Source of the DNA: Xanthomonas dyei
Lineage (GTDB): Bacteria; Pseudomonadota; Gammaproteobacteria; Xanthomonadales; Xanthomonadaceae
Assembly (NCBI RefSeq): GCF_002939865.1
Contig: NZ_MDEE01000030.1
Coordinates: 1 to 61,858, forward strand
Length of the DNA: 61,858 nucleotides
Direction: 5' to 3'
The notes beneath the pieces were generated by a model. It was given only the letters and a program-made list of their open reading frames with translations. It searched no databases and had not been told where the DNA came from. Both the position numbers and the translations under genes were made by a program. Of this stretch, positions 35,340 to 44,957 are shown one piece after another; the first letter of the stretch is position 1; each line of letters starts with the position of its first letter.

Positions 35340-36713
35340 ATGACCCGTCCCTCTGCGCCGCGCTCGGCGGCTGGCCGTCTGGGCGCTGCGCTGCGCAGTT
35401 CGCCACCCCTGGCGTGGTCGTTCCTGTATTTCTTCTGCCTGCTCAGCGGTTACTACGTGCTGCGTCCGGTGCGCGAGGCGATGGGTGCATCCTCCGATGT
35501 GGCCGCGTTGTTTCCGGCCAGCATGATCGGCTTCTTCGCCACGCACGGCATGCCGCTCAAGGACTTCACCTTGCAGGTGTTGTTTACCTGCACCTTCCTG
35601 ATCATGCTGCTACTGCAGCCGGTGTACGGCGCGGTGGTCAGCCGCTATCCGCGACGCGTGTTCCTGCCGCTGGTCTACGGTTTCTTCATTGCGACCCTGC
35701 TGCTGTTCTACGTGCTGTTCGACAGCGGTGTGCCAGGGCGCGGGATGGCGTTCTTTTTGTGGCTCACGGTCTTCAACCTGTTTGCCGTGGCGGTGTTCTG
35801 GAGCTTCATGGCCGATGTCTTCAGCAACGCCGAAGCGCGCAACTACTACGGCTATATCGGCGCGGCCGGCACCCTGGGCGCGTTTCTCGGGCCGATCCTC
35901 ACCCGCACCTTGGTCGAGCGCATCGGCATTGCGCACCTGATGCTGGTGTCGGCCGGGTTCCTGACGGTCTGCGTGGTCTGCGTATTGCGGCTGCGGCTGT
36001 GGGCGGTGGCGCGCGAACAGGAGCGCCAACTGGACTCCGGCGAGGTGCCGATGGGCGGCGACGTGCTAGGCGGCCTCAAGCTGATCGTGCGCGAGCCGTT
36101 GCTGCGCTGGCTGGCGTTGATGACGTTATTCGGCGTGGGCGTGGGCACCTTGCTCTATAACGAGCAGGCGGCGTTGGTACGGCGGCTCTACACCGATGCG
36201 GCGACCAGCACGGCGTACTACGCCAGTATCGACCTGGCGGTCAACGCGCTCGCCTTGGTGCTGCAATTGCTGGTGACGCGCGCGCTGTTGTCGCGCTTCG
36301 GCATCGCACCGGCGCTGCTGATTCCGGGCGTGGCCATCACCTTGGGGTACGCGGTGCTGGCAGCCTCCCCGCTGCCGCTGATGATCGCCATCGTGCAGGT
36401 GATCACGCGCTCCAGCGAGTTTGCACTGGCCAAGCCGGCGCGCGAAACCTTGTACACGCGGGTCAGCCGCGAATGGCGCTACAAGGCCGGTGCGGCGATC
36501 GACACGGTGGTCTATCGCGGCGGCGACCTGAGCTTTGTGTGGATCCACAAGCTGGTGTCGGGCTTGGGGTCCACCGCGGTGTTCGGGGTTGGTCTATTGG
36601 CGGCAGTGGGCATGACGCTGGGCACGCTCGGCCTGCTGCGCGAAGCACGTAAGTTGCCTGCAGAGCGCGATGGTGTGGCGGACGGGCGCGCAGCGGAGTC
36701 GCAGGGCGAGTAA
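35340..36713 (+). CDS. MFS-type transporter resembling ADP/ATP translocases (Npt1/Npt2-like)
   Basis: 457 residues with about 12 predicted membrane helices. The opening SFLYFFCLLSGYYVLRPVRE, then FWSFMADVFSNAEARNYYGY with GAAGTLGAFLGPILT, and RSSEFALAKPARETLYTRVS with KAGAAIDTVVYRGGDL match the TLC/nucleotide-transporter-like branch of the major facilitator superfamily. In obligate intracellular bacteria and plastids such proteins exchange ATP and ADP; in free-living bacteria their substrate is unknown. No coupled neighbour gives a clue. Call as transporter is secure, nucleotide transport is inference from resemblance. Confidence 0.82.
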   Translation: MTRPSAPRSAAGRLGAALRSSPPLAWSFLYFFCLLSGYYVLRPVREAMGASSDVAALFPASMIGFFATHGMPLKDFTLQVLFTCTFLIMLLLQPVYGAVVSRYPRRVFLPLVYGFFIATLLLFYVLFDSGVPGRGMAFFLWLTVFNLFAVAVFWSFMADVFSNAEARNYYGYIGAAGTLGAFLGPILTRTLVERIGIAHLMLVSAGFLTVCVVCVLRLRLWAVAREQERQLDSGEVPMGGDVLGGLKLIVREPLLRWLALMTLFGVGVGTLLYNEQAALVRRLYTDAATSTAYYASIDLAVNALALVLQLLVTRALLSRFGIAPALLIPGVAITLGYAVLAASPLPLMIAIVQVITRSSEFALAKPARETLYTRVSREWRYKAGAAIDTVVYRGGDLSFVWIHKLVSGLGSTAVFGVGLLAAVGMTLGTLGLLREARKLPAERDGVADGRAAESQGE

Positions 36714-37033
36714 CGCCTTTGCTTGCGGATGCGTTGTGGCTGCGCTTGGCGACCTTGCCTGGATATCCATGGAGCGATAACGCACACGGCGCGTGCGATC
36801 AAGCGCTGACGCGTGGTGTCGCTTGCAGGCGATGCGTCCATCCCGCGCGATGCGCGACATCGGCGGCTACCTGATGAGGTCCCGCATGCGCCGCCGATCA
36901 CCATGCAGCGACCATTGCTGCCTCGGTGACGCCATCTCGTCGCGAGGCACCGGTCACGCGCTGCGCGTATTGCCGGACAGCCGGCGCGGCATCGCGGCTA
37001 TGCTTGCGGCCACGTCCCTACGACTTTTTCGCC
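36714..37033. other. spacer, nothing recognised
   Basis: About 320 bp between two plus-strand genes. Short frames cross it without protein-like sequence. No terminator of standard form was found after the transporter gene. Confidence 0.4.
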
Positions 37034-37384
37034 ATGTCCCTGTTCGCGATCATCGCCGGCACCCTCGTCGGCCTGCTGCATGTCTACATCCTGGTGCTGG
37101 AGATGGCGCTGTGGACGCACCCCTTGGGCCTGAAGACCTTCCGCAACACACCGGAAAAGGCACAGGCCACACGCGTGCTGGCGGCCAACCAGGGCCTCTA
37201 CAACGGCTTTCTCGCCGCAGGCCTGCTCTGGGGCGCGCTGGCAGCACGGGTCGATGTGCTGAGCTTCTTCTTAGGGTGCGTGGTGGTGGCGGGGTGCTAC
37301 GGCGCCTATAGCGTCAATCGCCGCATCTTCTTCGTGCAGGCCTTGCCGGCGTTGATCGCACTCGGGTTGGTGTGGCTGCCGTAG
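37034..37384 (+). CDS. DUF1304 small membrane protein
   Basis: 116 residues from MSLFAIIAGTLVGLLHVYIL, with four hydrophobic helices. The segments LHVYILVLEMALW, NQGLYNGFLAAGLLWG and CYGAYSVNRRIFFVQALPAL are typical of the DUF1304 family of small inner-membrane proteins of unknown function. A longer frame is open upstream but carries no plausible protein before this start. It stands alone, with no obvious partner gene. Confidence 0.85.
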   Translation: MSLFAIIAGTLVGLLHVYILVLEMALWTHPLGLKTFRNTPEKAQATRVLAANQGLYNGFLAAGLLWGALAARVDVLSFFLGCVVVAGCYGAYSVNRRIFFVQALPALIALGLVWLP

Positions 37385-37560
37385 TGAGGCAGCGTCGGCA
37401 GCGTGTTCGCCACACGTAACAAAGGGATTACCCGCGATGTGGCATCGCCGGTAACCCCCGCATCGCGTGCAGGCCCACGCTTGCGAAAGAGCTACTTGAA
37501 GTTGACTGGTCGGCAGCTCAACGCCGCACATGGCGTCGCTGGGCGATGGGCGAGACCCGC

Positions 37561-37595
37561 AAACAACGACGGCGGGCTTGAAAGCCCGCCGTCGT
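37561..37595 (-). terminator. hairpin terminator of fadE
   Basis: ACGACGGCGGGCTT pairs with AAGCCCGCCGTCGT in a perfect stem, followed on the minus strand by TGTTT. It lies 24 bp after the fadE stop. Confidence 0.8.
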
Positions 37596-37618
37596 GGCGA
37601 ATCACCTTGACCTGACTC

Positions 37619-40093
37619 TTATGCCGCTTCGCGCGGCTGCTGTGCCTGCGGCTTGTCGTAGAAGCTCGCCGCACGCAGCTCGTGCGGATCGAAGTCGTCC
37701 ACGGTGATGGTATCCATCATGATCTCGCGCAGCTCTTCCAGCAGCTTGCGCTCGTCCAGGGTGAGCACGCCCTCGGCCACGGCTTCGTCCAGCTGCGCCG
37801 GGAAATCCAGCGCTTCGATGCCCTTGGTCTTGAGCGCCTTGAGGAACTTGCGCTCCACCGGCTCGGCCATCACCGCCTTGGTCAGGTAGCTGGCGATACG
37901 GCCACCCGGGTTGTTGGCGCACGGGGTCAGGAACACCCCCTGGGCCAGGCGATCGCGCGCTTCGTTCGGAGCCATCAGGATCGATGCCACGCGATGGCCC
38001 AGGCGGTCGCCCGGCGCTTCGGCACGACGGCCCAGCGGGAAGATCAGCACCCACATCAGCCAACCCACCGGGCGGATCGGGAAGTTACGCAGCGCTGCCG
38101 ACAGCGCGGTTTCGATCTTGTGCACGCTGTCGTGGAACGCCCAGGCCAGCAGCGGCTGGTCGGCCGCCGGCGCACCTTCGTCGTGGTAGCGCTTGAGTAT
38201 CGCGCTGGTCATGTAGATATGGCTCAGCACATCGCCCAAACGACCGGACAACGACTCCTTGAACTTCAACTTGCCGCCCAGCATCAGCATCGACACGTCG
38301 GCCATCAGGGCCAGGTTGGCCGAGTAACGATCCAGCTTGCGGAAAAAGCGACGCGTGTATGCATCGCCCGGCGCCGCACCGATGCGCGCACCGGTCAGGC
38401 CGAACCAGAACGAACGCACGGCGTTGGAAATACCGAAGCGGATGTGACCGAACAGGCTCTGGTCGAACTCTTCCAGACCGCGGCGCGTATCCGGATCCTG
38501 CGCCGCCTTCATTTCCTTCATCACCCACGGATGGCACAGGATGGCGCCCTGGCCGAAGATCAGCAGGCTGCGGGTCATGATGTTGGCGCCTTCCACGGTC
38601 ACGCCGATCGGCGCGGCCTGCCAGGCGCGGCCGGCGAAGTTGCGCGGCCCCAGGATGATGCCCTTGCCGCCGATCACATCCATCATGTCGCTGACCACTT
38701 CGCGGCCCATGGTGGTGCAGTGGTACTTGGCAATCGCCGACGGCACCGACGGCACGTCGCCGCGGTCTACCGCAGCGGCAGTGGCCTGCGCCAGCGCGCT
38801 GATCGCATAGGCCTTGCCGCCGATCCGCGCGAGCGCTTCTTCCACGCCCTCGAAGCGACCGACCGACAGGCCGAACTGCTTGCGAATGCGTGCATACGCA
38901 CCGGTCACCACCGCGGCGTACTTGCCGCCGCCGCTGGCGGTGGAGGGCAGGGTGATCGAACGACCCACTGCCAGACACTCGTTGAGCATGTTCCAGCCCT
39001 TGCCCACCATCTCCACGCCGCCGATCAGCTGGCTGAGCGGAATGAACACCTCGGTGCCACGGATCGGGCCGTTCTGGAAGGTGGAATTCAGCGGGAAATG
39101 ACGGCGGCCGATTTCCACTCCCGGGGTCTCGCGCGGCAGCAGCGCCAGGGTGATGCCGATGTCCTTCTTGTCGCCGATCAAGCCGTCCGGGTCGTAGGCG
39201 CGGAACGCCAGACCAATCAACGACGCCACCGGCGCCAGGGTGATGTAACGCTTGTCGAAGGTGAGCTTGACGCCGAGCACGTTGGCGCCATTCCACTCGC
39301 CCTTGCAGACGATGCCGTAGTCGGGGATCGAGGTCGCATCCGAGCCCGCAAACGGACCGGTCAGACCGAAACACGGCACTTCCGCACCGACGGCCAGACG
39401 CGGCAGGTAATAGTCTTTTTGTTCCGGGGTGCCGTAATGCAGCAGCAGCTCACCCGGCCCGAGCGAGTTCGGCACACCGACGGTGGAGCTGACCACGCTG
39501 GAGATCGACGACAGCTTCTGGATCACCTTGTGGTGCGCCAGCGCGCTGAAACCCAGGCCACCGTATTGCTTGGGGATGATCATGCCGAAGAACTTGTTCT
39601 TCTTGATGTAGTCCCACAACTCCGGCGGCAGGTCGGCATGGACGTGGGTGATTTCCCAGTCGTTGACCATCTTGCATAGCTCTTCCACCGGGCCATCCAG
39701 GAACGCCTGCTCTTCGGCGGTCAACTGCGGCTTTGGGTAGCTGAGCAGCTTCTGCCAATCCGGGTCGCCGGTGAATAGCTCGCCCTCGAAACCGACCGAG
39801 CCGGTTTCCAGCGCGATGCGCTCGGTCTGCGACAGCGGCGGCAGCACCTTGCGGAAAAACGCCATCAACGGCGTGGTCAGCAACGGCTTGCGCAGGAACG
39901 GCAACAGCACCGGAGCGGATACCAGCACCACCAGTGCGGCGGCGACGATGGTGGCGGTGAGATTGGCACCCAACAGCCAGCATGCCACCAGCACGCAGGC
40001 GCTGATCGCAACCCAGGTGGCAAGGCGCATGCGGTGATAGGCAGCGATACCCGCCGCCAGGATGACGAGGAGGAACGGTGCAACGATGCTCAT
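37619..40093 (-). CDS. fadE: acyl-CoA dehydrogenase FadE
   Basis: 824 residues from MSIVAPFLLVILAAG, supported by GGAG 8 bp upstream; the frame is open to 40648 but that part is antisense to the hydrolase gene. Two N-terminal membrane helices, then the FadE-type acyl-CoA dehydrogenase: CFGLTGPFAGSDATSIPDYG, GNVLG-like GANVLGVKLTFDKRYITLAP, and RSLLIFGQGAILCHPWV, with a C-terminal domain (DUF1974-like) specific to this family. Length matches E. coli FadE (about 814). It performs the first step of fatty-acid beta-oxidation at the inner membrane. The start overlaps the stop of the alpha/beta hydrolase gene, so the two are coupled. Confidence 0.95.
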   Translation of the reverse strand: MSIVAPFLLVILAAGIAAYHRMRLATWVAISACVLVACWLLGANLTATIVAAALVVLVSAPVLLPFLRKPLLTTPLMAFFRKVLPPLSQTERIALETGSVGFEGELFTGDPDWQKLLSYPKPQLTAEEQAFLDGPVEELCKMVNDWEITHVHADLPPELWDYIKKNKFFGMIIPKQYGGLGFSALAHHKVIQKLSSISSVVSSTVGVPNSLGPGELLLHYGTPEQKDYYLPRLAVGAEVPCFGLTGPFAGSDATSIPDYGIVCKGEWNGANVLGVKLTFDKRYITLAPVASLIGLAFRAYDPDGLIGDKKDIGITLALLPRETPGVEIGRRHFPLNSTFQNGPIRGTEVFIPLSQLIGGVEMVGKGWNMLNECLAVGRSITLPSTASGGGKYAAVVTGAYARIRKQFGLSVGRFEGVEEALARIGGKAYAISALAQATAAAVDRGDVPSVPSAIAKYHCTTMGREVVSDMMDVIGGKGIILGPRNFAGRAWQAAPIGVTVEGANIMTRSLLIFGQGAILCHPWVMKEMKAAQDPDTRRGLEEFDQSLFGHIRFGISNAVRSFWFGLTGARIGAAPGDAYTRRFFRKLDRYSANLALMADVSMLMLGGKLKFKESLSGRLGDVLSHIYMTSAILKRYHDEGAPAADQPLLAWAFHDSVHKIETALSAALRNFPIRPVGWLMWVLIFPLGRRAEAPGDRLGHRVASILMAPNEARDRLAQGVFLTPCANNPGGRIASYLTKAVMAEPVERKFLKALKTKGIEALDFPAQLDEAVAEGVLTLDERKLLEELREIMMDTITVDDFDPHELRAASFYDKPQAQQPREAA

Positions 40094-41013
40094 GGTCTTG
40101 CTCCAGTGACATGCTCGGTGATGTTGGACGCTGCAATGGTGCCAACCGAGGGCAGTGCGTCCAGATAATGCAACACGGTGGCGGTAAAGGTGGTGTTGTC
40201 GTCGCCGGCCAGCATGTGCGTGGCGTCGGCCAGCTGCACGTGCTGCGCGTGCGGGGCGATCGACAGGAATTCGGTGATGTTGTCCGGTGTGACCAGATCG
40301 CTGCGCTCGCCGCTGATCAACAGCATCGGGCAGTGCACCTGCGCTGCGGCTTCCAGCAAGGCATGCTGCTGCAACTGCGCGTCCTGGCCGGCCAGTTCGT
40401 CGACCAGGCGCGGGTCCCAGTGCCAGTGCCAACGGCCATCTGCGCGCTGACGCAGCAATGCGTGTAACTGGCGCCCAGTCTTGCGCGGGCGATGCGGCAG
40501 ATACGCGGCAATCGCATCGGCCGCGGCATCCAGCGAAGCGAATCCATCCGGATGCGCGGTCATGAAGCGCAGGATGCGCTCCACGCCCGTGGTGTCCCAG
40601 CGCGGCGTGATGTCGACCAGCACGATCGCGCGGAACAGCCCCGGCCAACGCGCCTCGGCGAGCAGCCCGAACAGGCCGCCCATCGAGGCAGCCACCAGGA
40701 CCGGCGGCTCGGGCTGCTCGCCTGCCAGCACGATCAGGTCGTCGGTGAACTGCGTGGGCGAATAGGGCAGTTCGACCGCATTGAAGCTCGAATCGCCATG
40801 GCCGCGCGCATCGTAGGAAAGTGCACGGTAGCCAGCCTGCGCCAAGGCGGTTGCCGTCGCTTCCCAGGCATGCCGCGTCTGCCCAAACCCATGCGCCAGC
40901 AGCACCGTTGGTGCGTGCTGCGCACCCCGTACCGACACGGCCAGCTCCACGTCGCCAGCGCTAACGCGCGACATGGTCGCAATGGGGGCAAGCGTAGAGG
41001 GAGAAGTAACCAT
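40090..41013 (-). CDS. alpha/beta hydrolase co-transcribed with fadE
   Basis: 307 residues from ATG 41013; MSRVSAGDVELAVSV at 40974 is an alternative start, and the upstream palindrome overlaps the first ATG. The alpha/beta hydrolase fold has the oxyanion segment TVLLAHGFGQTRHAW, the nucleophile Ser in VLVAASMGGLFGLL, an acid near LLISGERSDLVTP and His in QLADATHMLAGDD. It may be an esterase or thioesterase. Coupling to fadE and divergence from a TetR gene suggest a role in breakdown of fatty acyl compounds, which is inference. Confidence 0.85.
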   Translation of the reverse strand: MVTSPSTLAPIATMSRVSAGDVELAVSVRGAQHAPTVLLAHGFGQTRHAWEATATALAQAGYRALSYDARGHGDSSFNAVELPYSPTQFTDDLIVLAGEQPEPPVLVAASMGGLFGLLAEARWPGLFRAIVLVDITPRWDTTGVERILRFMTAHPDGFASLDAAADAIAAYLPHRPRKTGRQLHALLRQRADGRWHWHWDPRLVDELAGQDAQLQQHALLEAAAQVHCPMLLISGERSDLVTPDNITEFLSIAPHAQHVQLADATHMLAGDDNTTFTATVLHYLDALPSVGTIAASNITEHVTGARP

Positions 41014-41027
41014 ACCTAATGGTATGG
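41010..41027. promoter_or_regulatory. palindrome CCATACC-TAAT-GGTATGG, probable TetR operator
   Basis: Perfect 7-bp arms around a 4-bp centre overlap the start codon of the hydrolase gene. A half-site-like CGTATGG recurs at 41130-41136, just before the divergent tetR start. Location between a TetR gene and its neighbour is the classic arrangement for autoregulation and control of the adjacent operon. Confidence 0.6.
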
Positions 41028-41149
41028 ATGCAGAACACCTGCTGTCAATACTCTCTCGTATGGAGCGTTAAGCCCTTGAATCATGGCGGTTGTCTGTCAT
41101 TTTTGTGATGCATACTGCAACTGACTCAGGCGTATGGTTAAATCGCGCC

Positions 41150-41758
41150 ATGAACGACACCACCGAATCCAGCCCCACCCCACCCCGTGCCAGTTCCGGT
41201 CGCGGCAACCGCCTCAGCGCGGACGACTGGGCACAGGCCGCGCTGGACCTGATCGCCGAACAAGGCGTCGGAGCCGTCGCTGTCGAGCCATTGGCGCGCC
41301 GCCTCGGCGTCACCAAGGGCAGCTTCTACTGGCATTTCCCCTCGCGCGACGCGCTGTTGCAAGCCGCCCTGGAGCGCTGGGAAATCTTCGAACAGAAGGA
41401 AGTGTTCGGCAGCCTGGAAGACGTGCCCGACCCCAGCGCCCGCCTGCGCGCGCTGTTTCAGCTGGTCGCCCACGAAGTCACGCCGCACGTGATCTATAGC
41501 GAACTGCTCAAGGCACTCGACCACCCCGCCGTGCGCCCGGTCATCGACCGTGTCTCGCAACGCCGCCTCGACTACCTGATCGCCTCGTTCCGCCAGGCCG
41601 GCCTGTCCCGCACCGACGCCCAGCATCGCGCCCGCCTCGCCTACGCGGCTTACGTCGGCTTCCTGCAGTTATCGCTGCAACTGCAGCAACCCAAGCAGGC
41701 CCGCGAAGAATTCGAATCCTACGTCGAGCATGTGATTCAGACGTTGATTCCTGGGTAG
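41150..41758 (+). CDS. TetR-family transcriptional regulator
   Basis: 202 residues from MNDTTESSPTPPRASSGRGN. The N-terminal helix-turn-helix is typical: RLSADDWAQAALDLIAEQGV, VAVEPLARRLGVTKGSFYWH and FPSRDALLQAALERW. The C-terminal ligand domain belongs to a TetR group with TYAAYVGFLQLSLQL-like helices. It is divergent from the hydrolase-fadE unit with a 136-bp gap containing a strong palindrome, so it probably represses that operon and responds to a fatty acyl compound. Confidence 0.93.
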   Translation: MNDTTESSPTPPRASSGRGNRLSADDWAQAALDLIAEQGVGAVAVEPLARRLGVTKGSFYWHFPSRDALLQAALERWEIFEQKEVFGSLEDVPDPSARLRALFQLVAHEVTPHVIYSELLKALDHPAVRPVIDRVSQRRLDYLIASFRQAGLSRTDAQHRARLAYAAYVGFLQLSLQLQQPKQAREEFESYVEHVIQTLIPG

Positions 41759-41802
41759 AGCCATGCCGAACTGCCGCTAGATGTACCGAAGCGACAGCCA
41801 AT

Positions 41803-41836
41803 AAAAAAGCCGCGATTCTTTCGAATCGCGGCTTTT
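41803..41836. terminator. bidirectional terminator between tetR and TonB receptor
   Basis: AAAAAAGCCGCGATT pairs with AATCGCGGCTTTTT around a short loop, with A-run and T-run on either side. It can therefore end both convergent transcripts. Confidence 0.93.
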
Positions 41837-41862
41837 TGTTTACGGTCTACGCAAACTGCCTA

Positions 41863-44715
41863 TCAGAACTTCTGGGTGTAGCGCATGTAATAGAAACGAC
41901 CCGGAATTTCGTACTGCGAGTCGAAGCTATTGGCAAACGCGGTCGCAGCTTGCGGCGGATCGCGGTCGAAAGCGTTGTTCACGCCAACGGTCACGCGCGC
42001 ATTCCACGGAGCCTTCCAGTAAGCGGCCAGATCGGTGTAGGTCACGCTCGGAACATGGTTACGCGGAGCAGCGCCAGCGCTGGTCCTGCGATTCGGATCC
42101 GAGCACAGCAGTGCCACGTTGGCCGGGGTCGCGACATTGGCGCCGGTGCAGTTTTCAACCTGCGAGCTGTAGTAACGCATCGAGGCCGAGCCGCCGATAT
42201 CGCCCAGTTCCCAGTTCAGCATCAGGTTGGAGCGGATACGCCAGTTGTTGTCACGTGCCGAACCGCCGCGGTACAGACCAACGCGGTTTTCCGGATCCTG
42301 CAGCGGTTTTTCGACCACGAACTTGCTCATGTAGGTCGAATCCCACACCACATTGAAGCTGCCCCAAGCGGTGTCCGGCAGGCGGTAGCCCACGGTCAGG
42401 TCGTAGCCTTCGGCTTCGATCCTGGCGATGTTGTTGGGTACGGCCAACAGGTTGGAGACTTCGCCGGTCGGCTCGCGCTGAATCAGCGAGCAGGCATTGG
42501 CGATACCGCCCACGTAGCAGCTGTCCAGGGTTTCCTGCACGGTCTGCGTGTCGATCGCGTCTTCGATCTCGATGTTCCACCAGTCGAGCGAGACATCCAG
42601 GCCGGTGACCCAGCCCGGGCTGTAGACGAAGCCCAACGTCTTGGACGTCGAGGTTTCCGGCTGCAGGTTCGGGTTGCCGCCGGTCGCGGTGCGCACCTGC
42701 GGGTTGGCCTGTGCATAAGCCGGCACCGCGCCGCACGAGCCCGGGCGGGTTGCGTTGACCGAACCATCGCTGAAAGTGCCTGCGCACGGATCGCGTACGT
42801 CTTCGAAGGTGTCGCTCACGCCCTGGAACAGTTCGTTGATCGACGGGGCGCGGAAGCCCTGCGACCAGTTACCACGAATCATCAGGTCGGTGATCGGCTT
42901 CCAGCGGAAACCGAACTTGCTGTTGGTGGTATCGCCGAAGTTGCTGTAATCCGAATAACGCGTCGCCAGGCTGAAGTCGAGCAACTGGGCGCCAGGCAGG
43001 TCGGCCAGCAGCGGCACGGCGAGTTCGAGGTAGGCTTCGTCCAGCTTGTAGCCGCCGTTGGTGGCGGTACGCGCATTGCCGGTGGTGTCGCCGGAGTTGA
43101 TCAGCGCGTCCGGATCATCAAAGCCCGACTCTTCGCGGTGTTCAGCGCCCAAGGAGAAGGCAAACGCGCCTCCCTGCAGATCGAACAGTTCGCCGCCGAT
43201 GTTGCCGAAGTAAGTCTTCTGCTCATATCCGTACAGGTCATGCGCATTGAAACCGGCATAGCTCAGCATTTCCGGGGTCAACGAACCCGGGCCGCTCAGC
43301 ATGTTCATCGGGACGCAGCCGTCGATGGTGCTGGCAGCGGTGCCGCAACGTGCGACGCCACCTGCGTCAACAAACGACGGGCCAAGTGCATTGCGCAGCG
43401 CGGAGATGTTGAACAGGCCAGTGGTGCGATCGGTCTGGTCGTTCTTGCCGTAGAACATACCGGCTTCCCAGCTGAAGAAGCGCTGACCAACTTCGAAGTC
43501 ACCTTCGAATGCACCGCTGAAACCGAACGTCTTGACGTTCTGGCTGAAAATGCGACCGCCGGTTTCTTCAGCACGGTACTGGATGTAATCGATATCGCGG
43601 CCAGTGTTGTTGTAGATGTTGTTGGCAGAGATGACGATGTCTGCACCATTGGTGCCAGGTGCGGAGCGACCCAGCACGATCGGCATCGGCGCGAGGATCT
43701 GGCTCGACTCACGCTCGTTGTAGGTCACCGTGGTCTTGAAGCGCACGTTGTCGGTGATCGACAGGCCAGCGTCGGCAAACACCGACTTACGCTCCTGCGG
43801 GGTCACCAGATAGTTGGCCGGCGCGAAGTTGTAGCTGTCGGCAGCCGTGTAATTGCGCGAGGTCGTACCACCGTTGTTGGTGATGGAGAACCCCGGCGTT
43901 CCATTGAAACGGGTTGCGCCGAATGTCGGAGCGCCGGTGGTGGGATCAGGGCCGGTCGGTCCGAAGATGCCGAAACGTCCACCCGGAATCGTGGTGCTAT
44001 TTCCCGTGCCCCGAACCGCGCCGAAGACCGGCACTGCGGAAATCTCGCGATCGCCCGCCCACACTTGCTCTTCCTTGACGTAGCCGACACCCAGCGTGGC
44101 GTGCCAACGATCGCCGGTCGAGCCGATGGTGAAGTCGTAGGACTCGCGGCTGCCATCGCCCTTGTCGTACTGACCGAAATACGCATTCGCTTCGGCGCCA
44201 TCGAAGTTCTGACGCAGGATGATGTTGACAACGCCGGAGATAGCGTCGGAGCCGTAAATCGTGGAGGCGCCGTCCTTCAGCACTTCGATGCGCTCGACGG
44301 CAGCAGTCGGAATCGTGTTGAGGTCGACTGCGCCGCCCAGGCCTGTACCGCCGACCCAACGACGACCATTGACCAGCACCAGGGTGCGGTTGGAGCCGAG
44401 ATTGCGGAGGTTGACGCGTGTTTCGCCGTTGCCGCCATTGTTGACGTTGCTGTTGAGCGCCGAACCGCCCGAGCTGATGTTCTGGATCACGTCACCGATC
44501 GAGGTCAGACCCTGCGATTCGATCTGCTGACGGCTCATGCTGAAGACCGGCTGCGATGTTTCGACGTCGGCGCGCTTGATGCGCGAACCGGTGACTTCGA
44601 TCTTGTCAAGGTTGGTGGTGCCGGCTTCCTGAGCGATGGCGGTACCAGTACCGCCCACACCCACGACAAGCGCGAGGACAACTGCATCGCGCAGCTTGTT
44701 GGACTTGCAATTCAT
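41863..44715 (-). CDS. TonB-dependent outer-membrane receptor, GSRIKRA type
   Basis: 950 residues from MNCKSNKLRDAVVLALVVGV, with GGAGAGAG upstream; an ATG five codons before is less likely. A signal peptide (end near TAIAQ) is followed by the TonB-box region LDKIEVTGSRIKRADVETSQ and a plug with SIGDVIQNISSGGSALN, RVNLRNLGSNRTLVLVNGRR and YGSDAISGVVNIILR. The barrel ends FYYMRYTQKF. This group lacks the carboxypeptidase-like domain of the receptor at 3204. Its ligand is unknown; the group includes putative peptide and plant-derived compound receptors. It lies downstream of a predicted outer-membrane protein gene that has its own terminator. Confidence 0.92.
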   Translation of the reverse strand: MNCKSNKLRDAVVLALVVGVGGTGTAIAQEAGTTNLDKIEVTGSRIKRADVETSQPVFSMSRQQIESQGLTSIGDVIQNISSGGSALNSNVNNGGNGETRVNLRNLGSNRTLVLVNGRRWVGGTGLGGAVDLNTIPTAAVERIEVLKDGASTIYGSDAISGVVNIILRQNFDGAEANAYFGQYDKGDGSRESYDFTIGSTGDRWHATLGVGYVKEEQVWAGDREISAVPVFGAVRGTGNSTTIPGGRFGIFGPTGPDPTTGAPTFGATRFNGTPGFSITNNGGTTSRNYTAADSYNFAPANYLVTPQERKSVFADAGLSITDNVRFKTTVTYNERESSQILAPMPIVLGRSAPGTNGADIVISANNIYNNTGRDIDYIQYRAEETGGRIFSQNVKTFGFSGAFEGDFEVGQRFFSWEAGMFYGKNDQTDRTTGLFNISALRNALGPSFVDAGGVARCGTAASTIDGCVPMNMLSGPGSLTPEMLSYAGFNAHDLYGYEQKTYFGNIGGELFDLQGGAFAFSLGAEHREESGFDDPDALINSGDTTGNARTATNGGYKLDEAYLELAVPLLADLPGAQLLDFSLATRYSDYSNFGDTTNSKFGFRWKPITDLMIRGNWSQGFRAPSINELFQGVSDTFEDVRDPCAGTFSDGSVNATRPGSCGAVPAYAQANPQVRTATGGNPNLQPETSTSKTLGFVYSPGWVTGLDVSLDWWNIEIEDAIDTQTVQETLDSCYVGGIANACSLIQREPTGEVSNLLAVPNNIARIEAEGYDLTVGYRLPDTAWGSFNVVWDSTYMSKFVVEKPLQDPENRVGLYRGGSARDNNWRIRSNLMLNWELGDIGGSASMRYYSSQVENCTGANVATPANVALLCSDPNRRTSAGAAPRNHVPSVTYTDLAAYWKAPWNARVTVGVNNAFDRDPPQAATAFANSFDSQYEIPGRFYYMRYTQKF

Positions 44716-44896
44716 TAGCTCTCTCTCCAAGTGATCTTGGGTACTGCCAAGGGTTGTTTGCCTGTCGGGGGTTCCGAAGAAGCGGATCCAAAACGTCAGG
44801 GTGAACCGATGGTATATGCGTTGCGCCAGGAATTAAAGTCCCGTTAACGAAAAAGAAGGAAGTTGTGAAAAAGTGCCGTTTCAGGTATTCCTGAAC

Positions 44897-44928
44897 GAAA
44901 AACGCCACCGATTTTGTGATCGGTGGCG
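44897..44928 (-). terminator. rho-independent terminator of the predicted outer-membrane protein gene
   Basis: GCCACCGATCACAAAATCGGTGGC forms a perfect stem around a small loop and is followed on the minus strand by GTTTTTCG. It lies 30 bp after the stop codon. Confidence 0.9.
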
Positions 44929-44957
44929 CTCTTGGAATTTCGTTTCAGGTCAGTGGC

